Assembly: GCA_049644265.1 (NCBI GenBank)
Contig: JBARRO010000119.1
Span: forward strand, 1-55,012
DNA from: JBARRO01 sp049644265
Lineage (GTDB): Bacteria; Bacteroidota; Ignavibacteria; UBA10030
Direction: 5' to 3'
DNA: 55,012 bases
In this document: positions 38,999 through 47,098 of the stretch, in pieces
Layout of the letters: every line of letters begins with the position of its first letter
Position numbering within the stretch: position 1 is the first letter of the stretch
Program-made: the position numbers and the translations under genes
Notes under the pieces: generated by a model
What the model saw: only the letters and a program-made list of their open reading frames with translations
Databases searched by the model: none
What the model was told of the DNA's origin: nothing

Positions 38999-40360
38999 AT
39001 GTCGCTGATGGTGAGTATTTCGGGGATTCGGGGCGTTGTCGGAACTTCCCTCACCCCCGAAGTCATTGTCAAATATGCATCTGCCTTCGCGGAATACTGC
39101 AAGGGAGGGCGAATCGTCCTTGGCCGCGATGGGCGAACGACAGGGAAGACCATTGCACATCTCGTCTCCTCCACCCTGCTTCAGATGGGTTGCGATGTCT
39201 CCGCAATTGGCGTCTGCCCGACTCCGACCGTCGCTCTTGCAGTTGAGAGAACAAAGGCCGCGGGCGGAATTGCGGTCACGGCAAGCCACAACCCCATGCA
39301 GTGGAACGGGTTGAAGTTCTTCGCCCCCACAGGGATGTTTCTGGATGCAGAGGAGAACCGGGAGCTCTGGCGCATTGCTGAAAATCCGAACCGCCGATAT
39401 GCGCCGTGGGAGAAACAAGGAAAATACTCGTCGATTGAAGGATTTATCGCAACACACATTAAGGCGGCACTCTCGTTGCCCTATGTCGATGCCGGAAAAA
39501 TTCGCAAGAAGAAATTCAAGGTCGTTCTGGATTGTGTCGACGCGGCCGGCGGTGTCATCGTTCCAACGCTCCTCGAGCAACTCGGCTGCAAAGTCGTTCC
39601 GATGAACTGTGAAGTCTCCGGGGTGTTTTCCCATACACCCGAACCCGTCCCGGCGAATCTGAAAGACCTGAGCAAACGGGTGCGGAAAGAAAGGGCGGAT
39701 TTTGGCATTGCGGTGGATCCCGACGTCGATCGGCTTGTGCTTCTTGACGAGATGGGAGAGCCGATCGGCGAGGAGTATACGGTTGCGACCGCTGTCAAGT
39801 TTGTGTTGGGCAAGACCGCAAAACGGGGAAACCAAACAGTCGTCGTGAACCTCTCGACAACGCGGGCAATCGACGATATTGCTGCGGCATTTAACGCCCG
39901 CGTTATTCGGACTGCCGTCGGAGAAATCAACGTTGCGAAGAAAATGAAGGAAATTGGCGCGGTCGTTGGCGGCGAGGGAAACGGCGGTGTGATTCTTCCA
40001 AAGGTCCATTATGTTCGGGACGCGATTGTCGGGATCGTTCTTACCCTCCAGCACCTCACAGAGTTTCGCGGAACCCTCTCCGTGCTCAAGCGAAGCATGC
40101 CTGAATATCATATCACAAAGGGAAAAGTGGAACTCGGCTCACTGGATCCCGACCGTGCCCTTCGTGCAATTCAGGACAAATTCTCGGGGCGCGGGAAAGT
40201 CAATACAGTAGATGGACTGAAAATTGATTTTGAGGAATCCTGGGTTCACCTGAGGAAATCGAACACCGAGCCGATCGTGCGAATTATTGCAGAAGCACCA
40301 ACGGAACGGGGAGCCGATGAGCTTGTTGCACGTTTCACGAAAGAACTCGCCGAAGCGTGA
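38999..40360 (+). CDS. glmM: Phosphoglucosamine mutase-type alpha-D-phosphohexomutase
   Basis: Converts glucosamine-6-P to glucosamine-1-P for UDP-GlcNAc synthesis. The 453-aa protein shows the phosphoserine loop TASHNP (S96), the metal loop DPDVDR, the sugar-binding GGEGNGG and the phosphate-binding SNTEP near the end. At this length and with GGEGN, GlmM is the likeliest member, although phosphomannomutase cannot be excluded. It starts at an ATG with AGGAG and its own promoter. With nagB and the alternative glmU it completes an amino-sugar branch. Confidence 0.85.
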   Translation: MSLMVSISGIRGVVGTSLTPEVIVKYASAFAEYCKGGRIVLGRDGRTTGKTIAHLVSSTLLQMGCDVSAIGVCPTPTVALAVERTKAAGGIAVTASHNPMQWNGLKFFAPTGMFLDAEENRELWRIAENPNRRYAPWEKQGKYSSIEGFIATHIKAALSLPYVDAGKIRKKKFKVVLDCVDAAGGVIVPTLLEQLGCKVVPMNCEVSGVFSHTPEPVPANLKDLSKRVRKERADFGIAVDPDVDRLVLLDEMGEPIGEEYTVATAVKFVLGKTAKRGNQTVVVNLSTTRAIDDIAAAFNARVIRTAVGEINVAKKMKEIGAVVGGEGNGGVILPKVHYVRDAIVGIVLTLQHLTEFRGTLSVLKRSMPEYHITKGKVELGSLDPDRALRAIQDKFSGRGKVNTVDGLKIDFEESWVHLRKSNTEPIVRIIAEAPTERGADELVARFTKELAEA

Positions 40361-40364
40361 GACG

Positions 40365-41450
40365 ATGAAACATTTGAATGTCCTGATCATGTTCATGTCG
40401 CTCTGCGGTTTCTCCGCCGGCGCCCAGGAGACCAAATACTATTTCTTCCGGCCGTTGGACTACGGCTCTGAAGCAGTGTACAATCCCCTCACGCTCGTCC
40501 TCAATGGCGGCGGCGACATTCTGCAAACGTATCAAAGCCCCAACCGTGTCGACGAGCTCCCGTGGAATCTTGGCTCCACGAGCGTCTGGCGAAGTCTGAC
40601 ATCTCCCGCGTTCTACATCAGTCAGTACGGCTGGAATCGCTTCCTATCCCAGGAAGTGTTTCCCACCAGCTTCGACATCGAAAAATCCCAATACATCCCC
40701 AACTATTTTCTCCATCTTATCGGCGGGGGAATGGAGTACCGGAAAATCACCGAGTGGTACGATTATCACGGTTATCCCGCGCCGGCATTGTTCGGATCGC
40801 TCACATCCATGGCATATCATTTCATAAATGAAATGGTCGAAAACGGCGATGGGATCCATCCGAACACAGACGCAATCGCCGACCTCATGATCTTCGATCC
40901 GTTGGGAATACTGTTATTCAGTTTCGATAACGTTGCGGAGTTCTTCTCGACCGAAATCGAACTCAACGATTGGTCGATTCAACCTGCACTTTCTTTTCGA
41001 CCCCTTTCCGTTCGCAATGTCGGTCAGAACTTTGTAGCGAAGATCCCCTTCACGCAGACACACAGCACAAGCCTCTTTGTCCATTTTGGGAAGTTCGCGC
41101 TGTTTGGGCTTTCTGTGAAGACCTCATCGGAGGAGAGTGTGTCGATTGGGCTTGGAGGTACGACAACGGGAGTGTATATTGTCGATGACAAGAACGGAAT
41201 TCCGACGCGGTCAACGCTGGTTGGAGCAATGGGGGGAATCTATTTCGACCGGAACAATTCGCTCCTTGCTTCCCTGACGGTCACGGACACGTTCATTGAG
41301 CGGTTCAAGATTAATGTGTATCCCGGCGCATTGTTTTCGTCACGATTTTCCCCGGGGTTCTTTCTCGCCGTGGAGCAACAAGGAACCGTCGGCGTGGGAG
41401 TCTCACTTGCCGCCGTCCCCCTTGGCGTGAGCGCCTACGCACCAAAGTAG
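40365..41450 (+). CDS. Exported protein of unknown function
   Basis: A 361-aa protein with a signal peptide (LNVLIMFMSLCGFSAGAQ). The mature part starts with YYFFRPLDYGSEAVYNPLTL, and holds an aromatic-rich region with SQYGWNRFLSQE and FLHLIGGGMEYRK. The second half is made of alternating hydrophobic strands, which suggests an outer-membrane barrel. I do not recognise the family. I start at 40365, five bases after the glmM stop; a longer frame upstream would lie inside glmM. It may be translated with glmM. eutN follows after six bases. Confidence 0.7.
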   Translation: MKHLNVLIMFMSLCGFSAGAQETKYYFFRPLDYGSEAVYNPLTLVLNGGGDILQTYQSPNRVDELPWNLGSTSVWRSLTSPAFYISQYGWNRFLSQEVFPTSFDIEKSQYIPNYFLHLIGGGMEYRKITEWYDYHGYPAPALFGSLTSMAYHFINEMVENGDGIHPNTDAIADLMIFDPLGILLFSFDNVAEFFSTEIELNDWSIQPALSFRPLSVRNVGQNFVAKIPFTQTHSTSLFVHFGKFALFGLSVKTSSEESVSIGLGGTTTGVYIVDDKNGIPTRSTLVGAMGGIYFDRNNSLLASLTVTDTFIERFKINVYPGALFSSRFSPGFFLAVEQQGTVGVGVSLAAVPLGVSAYAPK

Positions 41451-41456
41451 AAGACT

Positions 41457-41732
41457 ATGACCCTCGGAAAAGTCACCGGAACCATCGTCTCAACGCAGAA
41501 GAACGAGAATCTTCGGGAATACAAACTCCTGATTGTTCAGCCGATTGATCTCGAGGGCAAATCGATCGGCCGTGACGTTCTTGCGATTGACCGGGTTGAT
41601 GCCGGAGTCGGCGACACGGTGCTTTACATCCAGGAAGGGGCGGGTGCCCAGCAGCTTCTTGGCAGAAAAGACGTACCGGTTCACACCGTTATTGTGGCAG
41701 TCGTAGACGGGATGGACGTCGTAAAATCCTGA
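41457..41732 (+). CDS. EutN/CcmL-family microcompartment vertex protein
   Basis: A 91-aa protein of the EutN/CcmL family, which forms pentamers closing the vertices of bacterial microcompartments. It shows GKVTGTIVSTQKNENLREYKLLIV at the start, LAIDRVDAGVGDTVLYIQEGAGAQQLLG in the middle, and HTVIVAVVDG near the end, all typical. The length fits. No BMC-domain shell protein or encapsulated enzyme is in the window, so its role as part of a compartment here is not supported by context. It lies six bases after the unknown exported protein. Confidence 0.88.
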   Translation: MTLGKVTGTIVSTQKNENLREYKLLIVQPIDLEGKSIGRDVLAIDRVDAGVGDTVLYIQEGAGAQQLLGRKDVPVHTVIVAVVDGMDVVKS

Positions 41733-41855
41733 TCTCCCCCTCTTCTTAATTTCTTGTGAAGCTGATCCGTCAGCTTCGCATTCAAGTCCCCTGTTCACCC
41801 CCCCGATTTCAAAAAGCCAGCACCGGAGAGTTCTGCACATTCCTTCAACACATGA

Positions 41856-42950
41856 ATGATTCGCGACCTGCTTCGACTTTCCACGATTCCCAGGGTCGGG
41901 CCTCAGAAGATCCGTGCCCTGGTCGGTCATTTCAAGACACCCGCCGCAGTGTTTGCGGCTTCTCCAATAGAAATCGCACGGGTGCCGGGTATCGACAAGA
42001 ACCTTGCCTCCACGATCGCACACTTCACGGGAGGTGATGAATACGCAGACGATCAATTGCGGCGCCTGAACCGTCTCGGAGCACGGATTGTCACCGTGTG
42101 GGAGAGCGAATATCCTGACCTTCTCCGGAAAATTTATGACCCGCCGGCATTCCTGTTTCTCCTCGGAAACGTCAAGGCGGAGGACAATCACGCAATCGCC
42201 ATCGTTGGAACCCGTCTCCCTTCCGCATACGGCGAGGCAACAGCAGAAATGTTCAGTCGTGAGCTTTCGAGGATCGGAATTACAACGGTCAGTGGACTTG
42301 CACGGGGGGTTGACACGATTGTTCACTCGGCGACGCTCAAAGCCGGCGGCCGGACCATCGCGGTCATCGGATCAGGGCTGGACGTTCCGTATCCGCCAGA
42401 AAATCGTAAACTCATGGAGCGTATCGGCGAGGAGGGAGCCGTCGTCTCTGAATTTCCGATGGGCACGACACCGGACCCGCAGAATTTTCCGCGGCGTAAC
42501 CGGATCATCAGCGGGCTGTCGCTGGGGACGCTTGTCGTGGAGTCGGCTGAGGATGGAGGAGCGATGATTACGGCCTCCACCGCGCTGGATCAGAATCGGG
42601 AGGTGTTTGCAGTTCCGGGAATGATTTCAGAAAAGCGAACGGTAGGACCGCACAAACTTATCAAGGAAGGGCGAGCGAAACTGGTGCAGTGCGTCGAAGA
42701 TATCGTTGAAGAACTTCGCCCGTTACAGTCTCTTTCAAAAAAAGGCCTTCCGACACTCCCCCCACCAGAGCTCTCACTCTTTGAACAAAGGGTCTACGAC
42801 ATCCTTGACATTCAACCGATCCACGTTGACTCGATCGCCGAGAAGGCGGACATGAGCACCTCGGACGTCCTCGTGAATCTTCTTTCCCTCGAATTCAAGG
42901 GCATTGTGAAGCAGCTACCCGGGAAGATGTTTGTGAAGAATGAGTTTTAA
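41856..42950 (+). CDS. dprA: DNA-processing protein DprA
   Basis: DprA loads RecA onto single-stranded DNA taken up during natural transformation. N-terminal helix-hairpin-helix region (residues ~5-65), then the Rossmann-like core: IVGTRLPSAYG, SGLARGVDTIVH, AVIGSGLDVPYPPEN, SEFPMGTTPDPQNFPRRNRI and ESAEDGGAMITA. The last ~60 residues are the winged-helix DprA C-terminal domain. At 364 aa it is full length. The stop is followed at once by a heptamer array. A plain 8-bp hairpin (41758-41777) lies upstream but has no T run. Confidence 0.95.
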   Translation: MIRDLLRLSTIPRVGPQKIRALVGHFKTPAAVFAASPIEIARVPGIDKNLASTIAHFTGGDEYADDQLRRLNRLGARIVTVWESEYPDLLRKIYDPPAFLFLLGNVKAEDNHAIAIVGTRLPSAYGEATAEMFSRELSRIGITTVSGLARGVDTIVHSATLKAGGRTIAVIGSGLDVPYPPENRKLMERIGEEGAVVSEFPMGTTPDPQNFPRRNRIISGLSLGTLVVESAEDGGAMITASTALDQNREVFAVPGMISEKRTVGPHKLIKEGRAKLVQCVEDIVEELRPLQSLSKKGLPTLPPPELSLFEQRVYDILDIQPIHVDSIAEKADMSTSDVLVNLLSLEFKGIVKQLPGKMFVKNEF

Positions 42951-43013
42951 GTTTGGAGTTTCGAGTTTAAAGTTCAAGGTTCATTGTCTACTGACTGCTG
43001 ATAGCTGACAGCT
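42951..43013. repeat. 7-nt unit array that changes unit type in phase
   Basis: Nine 7-base units starting right after the dprA stop: GTTTGGA, GTTTCGA, then GTTTAAA, GTTCAAG, then GTTCATT, GTCTACT, then GACTGCT, GATAGCT, GACAGCT. The sequence passes from a GTTTAAA type to a GACAGCT type without losing the 7-base step. Confidence 0.85.
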
Positions 43014-43019
43014 AACACC

Positions 43020-45716
43020 CTACAAATTCCACCAGTAGCTGAACTTAATCAGGAAAATATTGTCCGGCTTTGCACCGACCAGCATGTCAACCGACCGGCT
43101 GAACTGAAAATCTCCGCTGTTAATATTGTCCGAGCGGCTTTGAGTCCAGACGAAATAAATGGTCGATCCCGGGCGGTACTCCCACCGAAGGACTGCATTT
43201 CCACGCAGTGAGGTAAAATTGAAATCCGGATTCGTCACGTTGAAAGTCGGGCTTGGGCCATTGCCGTCCGCGTCGACATCGTAGCTTGTCACAGCTCCAT
43301 TCTGGTCGCGATTGACTTTCAGAGTCGACCCATCCTGACCGAACACACGGAAATCGAACGACCCGGGATGCAGGAATTCCTTCACGTTGGTGTACTTGCC
43401 CGAGGACATCAGCGGCTGCATGAAGAGCTGCAGACTGAGCTCGGGTGTGAATGTCCAGTTGAGACGGATATTCGCCGAAATGGTTGTCTGGTCGAGGTTC
43501 GCAAACAGATAGCGCTTGCCGTAGGTGTCAACGGCCAGAGGATCGGTGTAGGGATTGTTTCCGTTGTTGTCGTTGAACCATTGCGCTTCCGACTTGTTGC
43601 GATTGATGCTCGGCCCGACTGTCAGATTGATGTTCGAGAGCGGCTTGTACTGCACATCGACTTCCACCATGTATTGCTCCCCTCCGCCTCCCTGATAGGT
43701 GAATCCGAACAAATTCACTTCGACCGATTTGCGGCTGTCGCTGTTTGCGCCAAGGTCGATTTCCCATCCGGTGGGATTGAGCATCTTCGGTCCACCCCTC
43801 GTTCCTCGTGTGTCATACGAGAACGGGTTGTACGCGTAGGACCAGTAGAAACTGTAGAAATTCGGGAGTTCCCAGTTGATCTGATTCCAGTATCCCTGCC
43901 ATATCTTTGTCTTTCCGAAGTCGAAACTCCCAAACGCAGCCACAGAGAAATTCAGGTAGTTGTAATAGTCGGTGCGGTCGGTCCACTTATACCCCGTCGC
44001 GACGTGATAGTTGATCATGTCTGTCCGCCACAGAAACCCCAGGTCATTCACGTCAAACCTTGGGTCGATGATGCCGACAGCGGAATTCAACGTCATCTGG
44101 CCTTTTTGCTTGTTGATCGTAAACCGGCTCGCATATCCGGTGAGGGATGTCGCAGAGCTGTCGACATGCACGGAACCATCCGGCCGCTGAAAATAGTGCC
44201 TTGAACCCTGCTGAAGAGAGAGCATTTGAGTCTGGTTTGCATGGATATCCGACACTCCAGCCCATCCTGTCACAACATATGTTTTGTCGGAATCGAGGAA
44301 GGTCCAGCCATCGACACCACCGACTAACGCCGAGCTGTTGATGTTGTCACGCAGCCGCTGGTCCCCAAAGTTTCTTCCAGTGTACGTTGTCATAAATCCC
44401 AAACCCTGCAACCCGTCGTTGAAATCCTTTTGAGCCCGGCCGATGCCATAATACGTCATCGGTTCAACTTCGAGCCTCTGCCGCGTCGTTCCGGTTTCGA
44501 TGTCGGCGAATTCCCGGGCTGTGACCGCATGGATCATCCCCACGTTCCAGTTGTCGCCCACTTTGCCCGTGAGTTTTCCCGCCCCAAGGATGTGCGTGCC
44601 CAGTGGCAGATCGGCGTAATCGTAGGACGGAAGGCTTCCTTGCGGCGAGCGACCGATGCGACGACTGTAGAAGAACGTCGGGTTGGACCAGTTGAAACCC
44701 CAGAAACTGTTGGAGCCGCCCTGGCCGAACCGGAATGTATTCGCGCCTTCAATAAAGAAGGGTCGCTTCTCATCGAAGTACGTTTCGACGTCGCTCAGGT
44801 TGACAACGGCGGGATCGACTTCAACTTGACCAAAATCGGGGTTGATCGTCCCGTTAAACGTCAGGTTGGTTCCCAACGCGATCTTGAGGTCGGCGCCCAT
44901 GCCCGGCAAATAGCGGGAACCAGAATTGAACGGATCGTTGGGTGCATGCTGGGTATATTCGGCCCGGGAAGTAACATACGGAAGAATTTCAAACTGCTGG
45001 GTGGCGGAAATGCTTTCGATCCCTACAAGGTCGACAAACCTGGAAACGAATCCGCTTTCCTTTTGAGGAGTGTAGACAAGGTAGTCGCGCTCATTGGTCC
45101 TTCCGATCCATCTCTTGAAGTTGATTCCCCAGACATAGTGCTCCTGGTAACGGAACCTGAGTTGCGAATACGGGATGCGCATCTCCATCGCCCATCCCTT
45201 GTCATCAATCGCCGATTTCCCTTCCCATACTCCATCCCAGGTACTCTCATCCCAGTCATCATTATAGAGAGTGCCGTCCTGCATGGATCCGGCAGCGCTG
45301 AGGGCAAAATAGAATCCACTCCGGTGGTCATGATACGGGTCAATGTAGAAGGTGAACCAATCCGCAGTGACGGCGGCATCCCGGCGGCCGAGCATTTGCA
45401 TGATGGAGTCGGGGGCAGAGTCGTACATGCGTGCGGCAACGTATAATGCCTGTTCATCGTAGGCGAGCCAGACTTCTGTTTTCTGTGAAGGAGATGAGCC
45501 CTCGCTCGGCAATGACTGCGTGAACTGAGTCATGCCTGCTCGCTGCCAGACCGATTCCGAAAGAACACCATCAACGTCGATGGTGCTTGTCGCACGGACC
45601 GCCTCGATGGCAGGTGGAATCCTGCCGGCCGGTCCCTGCGTTCCGGGAACCTGGGACTGAGCGGCACACACGATACCCAACGCGATCGTCAACAAACGAC
45701 CCCAACAAACCTTCAT
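43020..45716 (-). CDS. DUF5916 / CBM9-like outer-membrane protein
   Basis: An 898-aa secreted or outer-membrane protein. A signal peptide (LLTIALGIVCAAQSQ) leads to a CBM9-like domain at ~35-215 (STIDVDGVLSESVWQRA, TEVWLAYDEQALYVAARMYD, FTFYIDPYHDHRSGFYF). A DUF5916 region of ~600 residues follows, rich in aromatic beta strands (DPAVVNLSDVETYFDEKRPFF is a family mark) and ending in KFSYWWNL. CTGGAGG precedes the ATG. Such proteins are common in FCB genomes and may bind or export a polysaccharide or peptide; the function is unproven. The neighbouring gene on its start side (45953) is on the same strand, with no clear link. Confidence 0.82.
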   Translation of the reverse strand: MKVCWGRLLTIALGIVCAAQSQVPGTQGPAGRIPPAIEAVRATSTIDVDGVLSESVWQRAGMTQFTQSLPSEGSSPSQKTEVWLAYDEQALYVAARMYDSAPDSIMQMLGRRDAAVTADWFTFYIDPYHDHRSGFYFALSAAGSMQDGTLYNDDWDESTWDGVWEGKSAIDDKGWAMEMRIPYSQLRFRYQEHYVWGINFKRWIGRTNERDYLVYTPQKESGFVSRFVDLVGIESISATQQFEILPYVTSRAEYTQHAPNDPFNSGSRYLPGMGADLKIALGTNLTFNGTINPDFGQVEVDPAVVNLSDVETYFDEKRPFFIEGANTFRFGQGGSNSFWGFNWSNPTFFYSRRIGRSPQGSLPSYDYADLPLGTHILGAGKLTGKVGDNWNVGMIHAVTAREFADIETGTTRQRLEVEPMTYYGIGRAQKDFNDGLQGLGFMTTYTGRNFGDQRLRDNINSSALVGGVDGWTFLDSDKTYVVTGWAGVSDIHANQTQMLSLQQGSRHYFQRPDGSVHVDSSATSLTGYASRFTINKQKGQMTLNSAVGIIDPRFDVNDLGFLWRTDMINYHVATGYKWTDRTDYYNYLNFSVAAFGSFDFGKTKIWQGYWNQINWELPNFYSFYWSYAYNPFSYDTRGTRGGPKMLNPTGWEIDLGANSDSRKSVEVNLFGFTYQGGGGEQYMVEVDVQYKPLSNINLTVGPSINRNKSEAQWFNDNNGNNPYTDPLAVDTYGKRYLFANLDQTTISANIRLNWTFTPELSLQLFMQPLMSSGKYTNVKEFLHPGSFDFRVFGQDGSTLKVNRDQNGAVTSYDVDADGNGPSPTFNVTNPDFNFTSLRGNAVLRWEYRPGSTIYFVWTQSRSDNINSGDFQFSRSVDMLVGAKPDNIFLIKFSYWWNL

Positions 45717-45952
45717 GATATCCTCCAGGAGAATAGGTTAAAGAAGGGACGACAGTAAGACTCCGGTGGGGTCAAAATGGTTGTAGCGTACAACTGGAAC
45801 CAGATACGAGAACCTCTCTTTCAGGACGGCAAGTTCAAAACATCATATAAGACTTGAAGGGTGTGGAAAAGGTTATAGGAACAGGTGTTTATCCGGCCTT
45901 TCCAATGGATTTTCGCGGATTTCAGTGTCAGAGCAGCCAGAACGATATGTGC

Positions 45953-47098
45953 CTAATTTTTCACGATCTCAATAAGCGCCTGCAGTGCTTTCTCGTCGTC
46001 CGACTGGCCGAGGCATATGATTGCCTGTTTGCGAATCCGTCTGTTCGGATGCGTCTTGGCCACTTCGATAAGTTTTTGCACACCCCATCCGTCGGGAATG
46101 CGGGAAAGACCGTACAAGGCCTGCTTTTGCACTTCGACGTCGTCGTCGTTTGAGAGCATATCCTCAAGAGTCTCCACCGCCCTCGCCGACGCTTTTTGAC
46201 CGAGCCAGAATGTTGCTTTTCGCCGGACTTCAGTATTCCTCGCCGTGCGAGCCAGGGAAATCAAGGTATCCAACTCGGCAGAAGACTCCAGGAGGCTGAT
46301 CGCAAAGAGCGAGCGTTCACGCACTTCTCCGGATTGATCATTGCGGGCAACATCGGCTAATGCCGGAAGTGCTTCATCAGAATTCCCCTCCGCAAGCCAA
46401 AATGCAGCCTGAGCCCGAACATGTGAGATCTCTCCGGAACGGAGCACGTTGAGGAGGAATGGCGAAACGAGTTTCGAATTCAGATGGACGCCAATCGCGT
46501 TGACAGCGCTTTCTTTCAGGTCACCGGTTCCGACGTCGGCAAACAATCTTTGAAGTAGAACAACACTTTGGTCGTCTTCTGAAGTTCCGAGCCAGAAAAG
46601 AGTCCTTCCCTTGAGATCCACCTCGAGTTCCATGTTTCTGAGTCTTACCTCCTCGACTGGCCGGCTCTGGTTCCTGCCTTGCCCGAATCGCACCAGGATT
46701 GCCAGGTCCTTCATAACCTTGAACGGGTTTCTTTTCCCCCAACGCGAAGCATACGTTACTCCATCCTGGAAGTTATGAGAACCATATACGGGCCGAGAGA
46801 CGGAGTCGTTATGACCATGGGCAAGGAGGTCGTACAAATTCTGCCGACCACTCACAGAACCTGAGACAACGCTCCCGGACACAATGTAGGAGTCTTCGTT
46901 CATGAGCCGCTGGATACTGTACCCGATCCAAAACCCTGCTTCCCGACTCGATCTCTGGGCTTCGTCCTGTGCCCATTGCCAGCGGCTTTCCAGATTCGCA
47001 GTAACTCCACCATATTCAACGACTGTTTGTGCCGTGAGGGCAGAGGGTACTGCGAGAACGAAGAATGTCACAAAGAGCACAACTGGGGATCGGCGCAT
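45953..47098 (-). CDS. Exported HEAT-repeat protein, second in the ECF sigma operon
   Basis: A 381-aa protein with a signal peptide (VVLFVTFFVLAVPSALTAQ). Residues ~25-160 have no recognised domain. From ~165 to the end run about six HEAT-like repeats of 31-33 residues (AAFWLAEGNSDEALPAL, RKATFWLGQKASARAVETL, KQALYGLSRIPDG, KQAIICLGQSDDEKALQAL). The ATG overlaps the stop of the upstream HEAT gene by one base (TAATG), so the two are translated together. Likely a periplasmic partner in the operon. Confidence 0.82.
   Translation of the reverse strand: MRRSPVVLFVTFFVLAVPSALTAQTVVEYGGVTANLESRWQWAQDEAQRSSREAGFWIGYSIQRLMNEDSYIVSGSVVSGSVSGRQNLYDLLAHGHNDSVSRPVYGSHNFQDGVTYASRWGKRNPFKVMKDLAILVRFGQGRNQSRPVEEVRLRNMELEVDLKGRTLFWLGTSEDDQSVVLLQRLFADVGTGDLKESAVNAIGVHLNSKLVSPFLLNVLRSGEISHVRAQAAFWLAEGNSDEALPALADVARNDQSGEVRERSLFAISLLESSAELDTLISLARTARNTEVRRKATFWLGQKASARAVETLEDMLSNDDDVEVQKQALYGLSRIPDGWGVQKLIEVAKTHPNRRIRKQAIICLGQSDDEKALQALIEIVKN

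Noticed and set aside
38987..40111. Minus-strand open frame opposite glmM
   Set aside because: glmM has all four catalytic loops; the antisense frame is Cys/His/Arg-rich without a domain.
41758..41777. 8-bp hairpin upstream of dprA as a terminator
   Set aside because: GAAGCTGA/TCAGCTTC pairs well, but no T run follows on either strand.
45717..45952. Hidden gene or RNA between the DUF5916 gene and the HEAT operon
   Set aside because: Apart from the DUF5916 ribosome site I find no start signal, hairpin, repeat or conserved motif.
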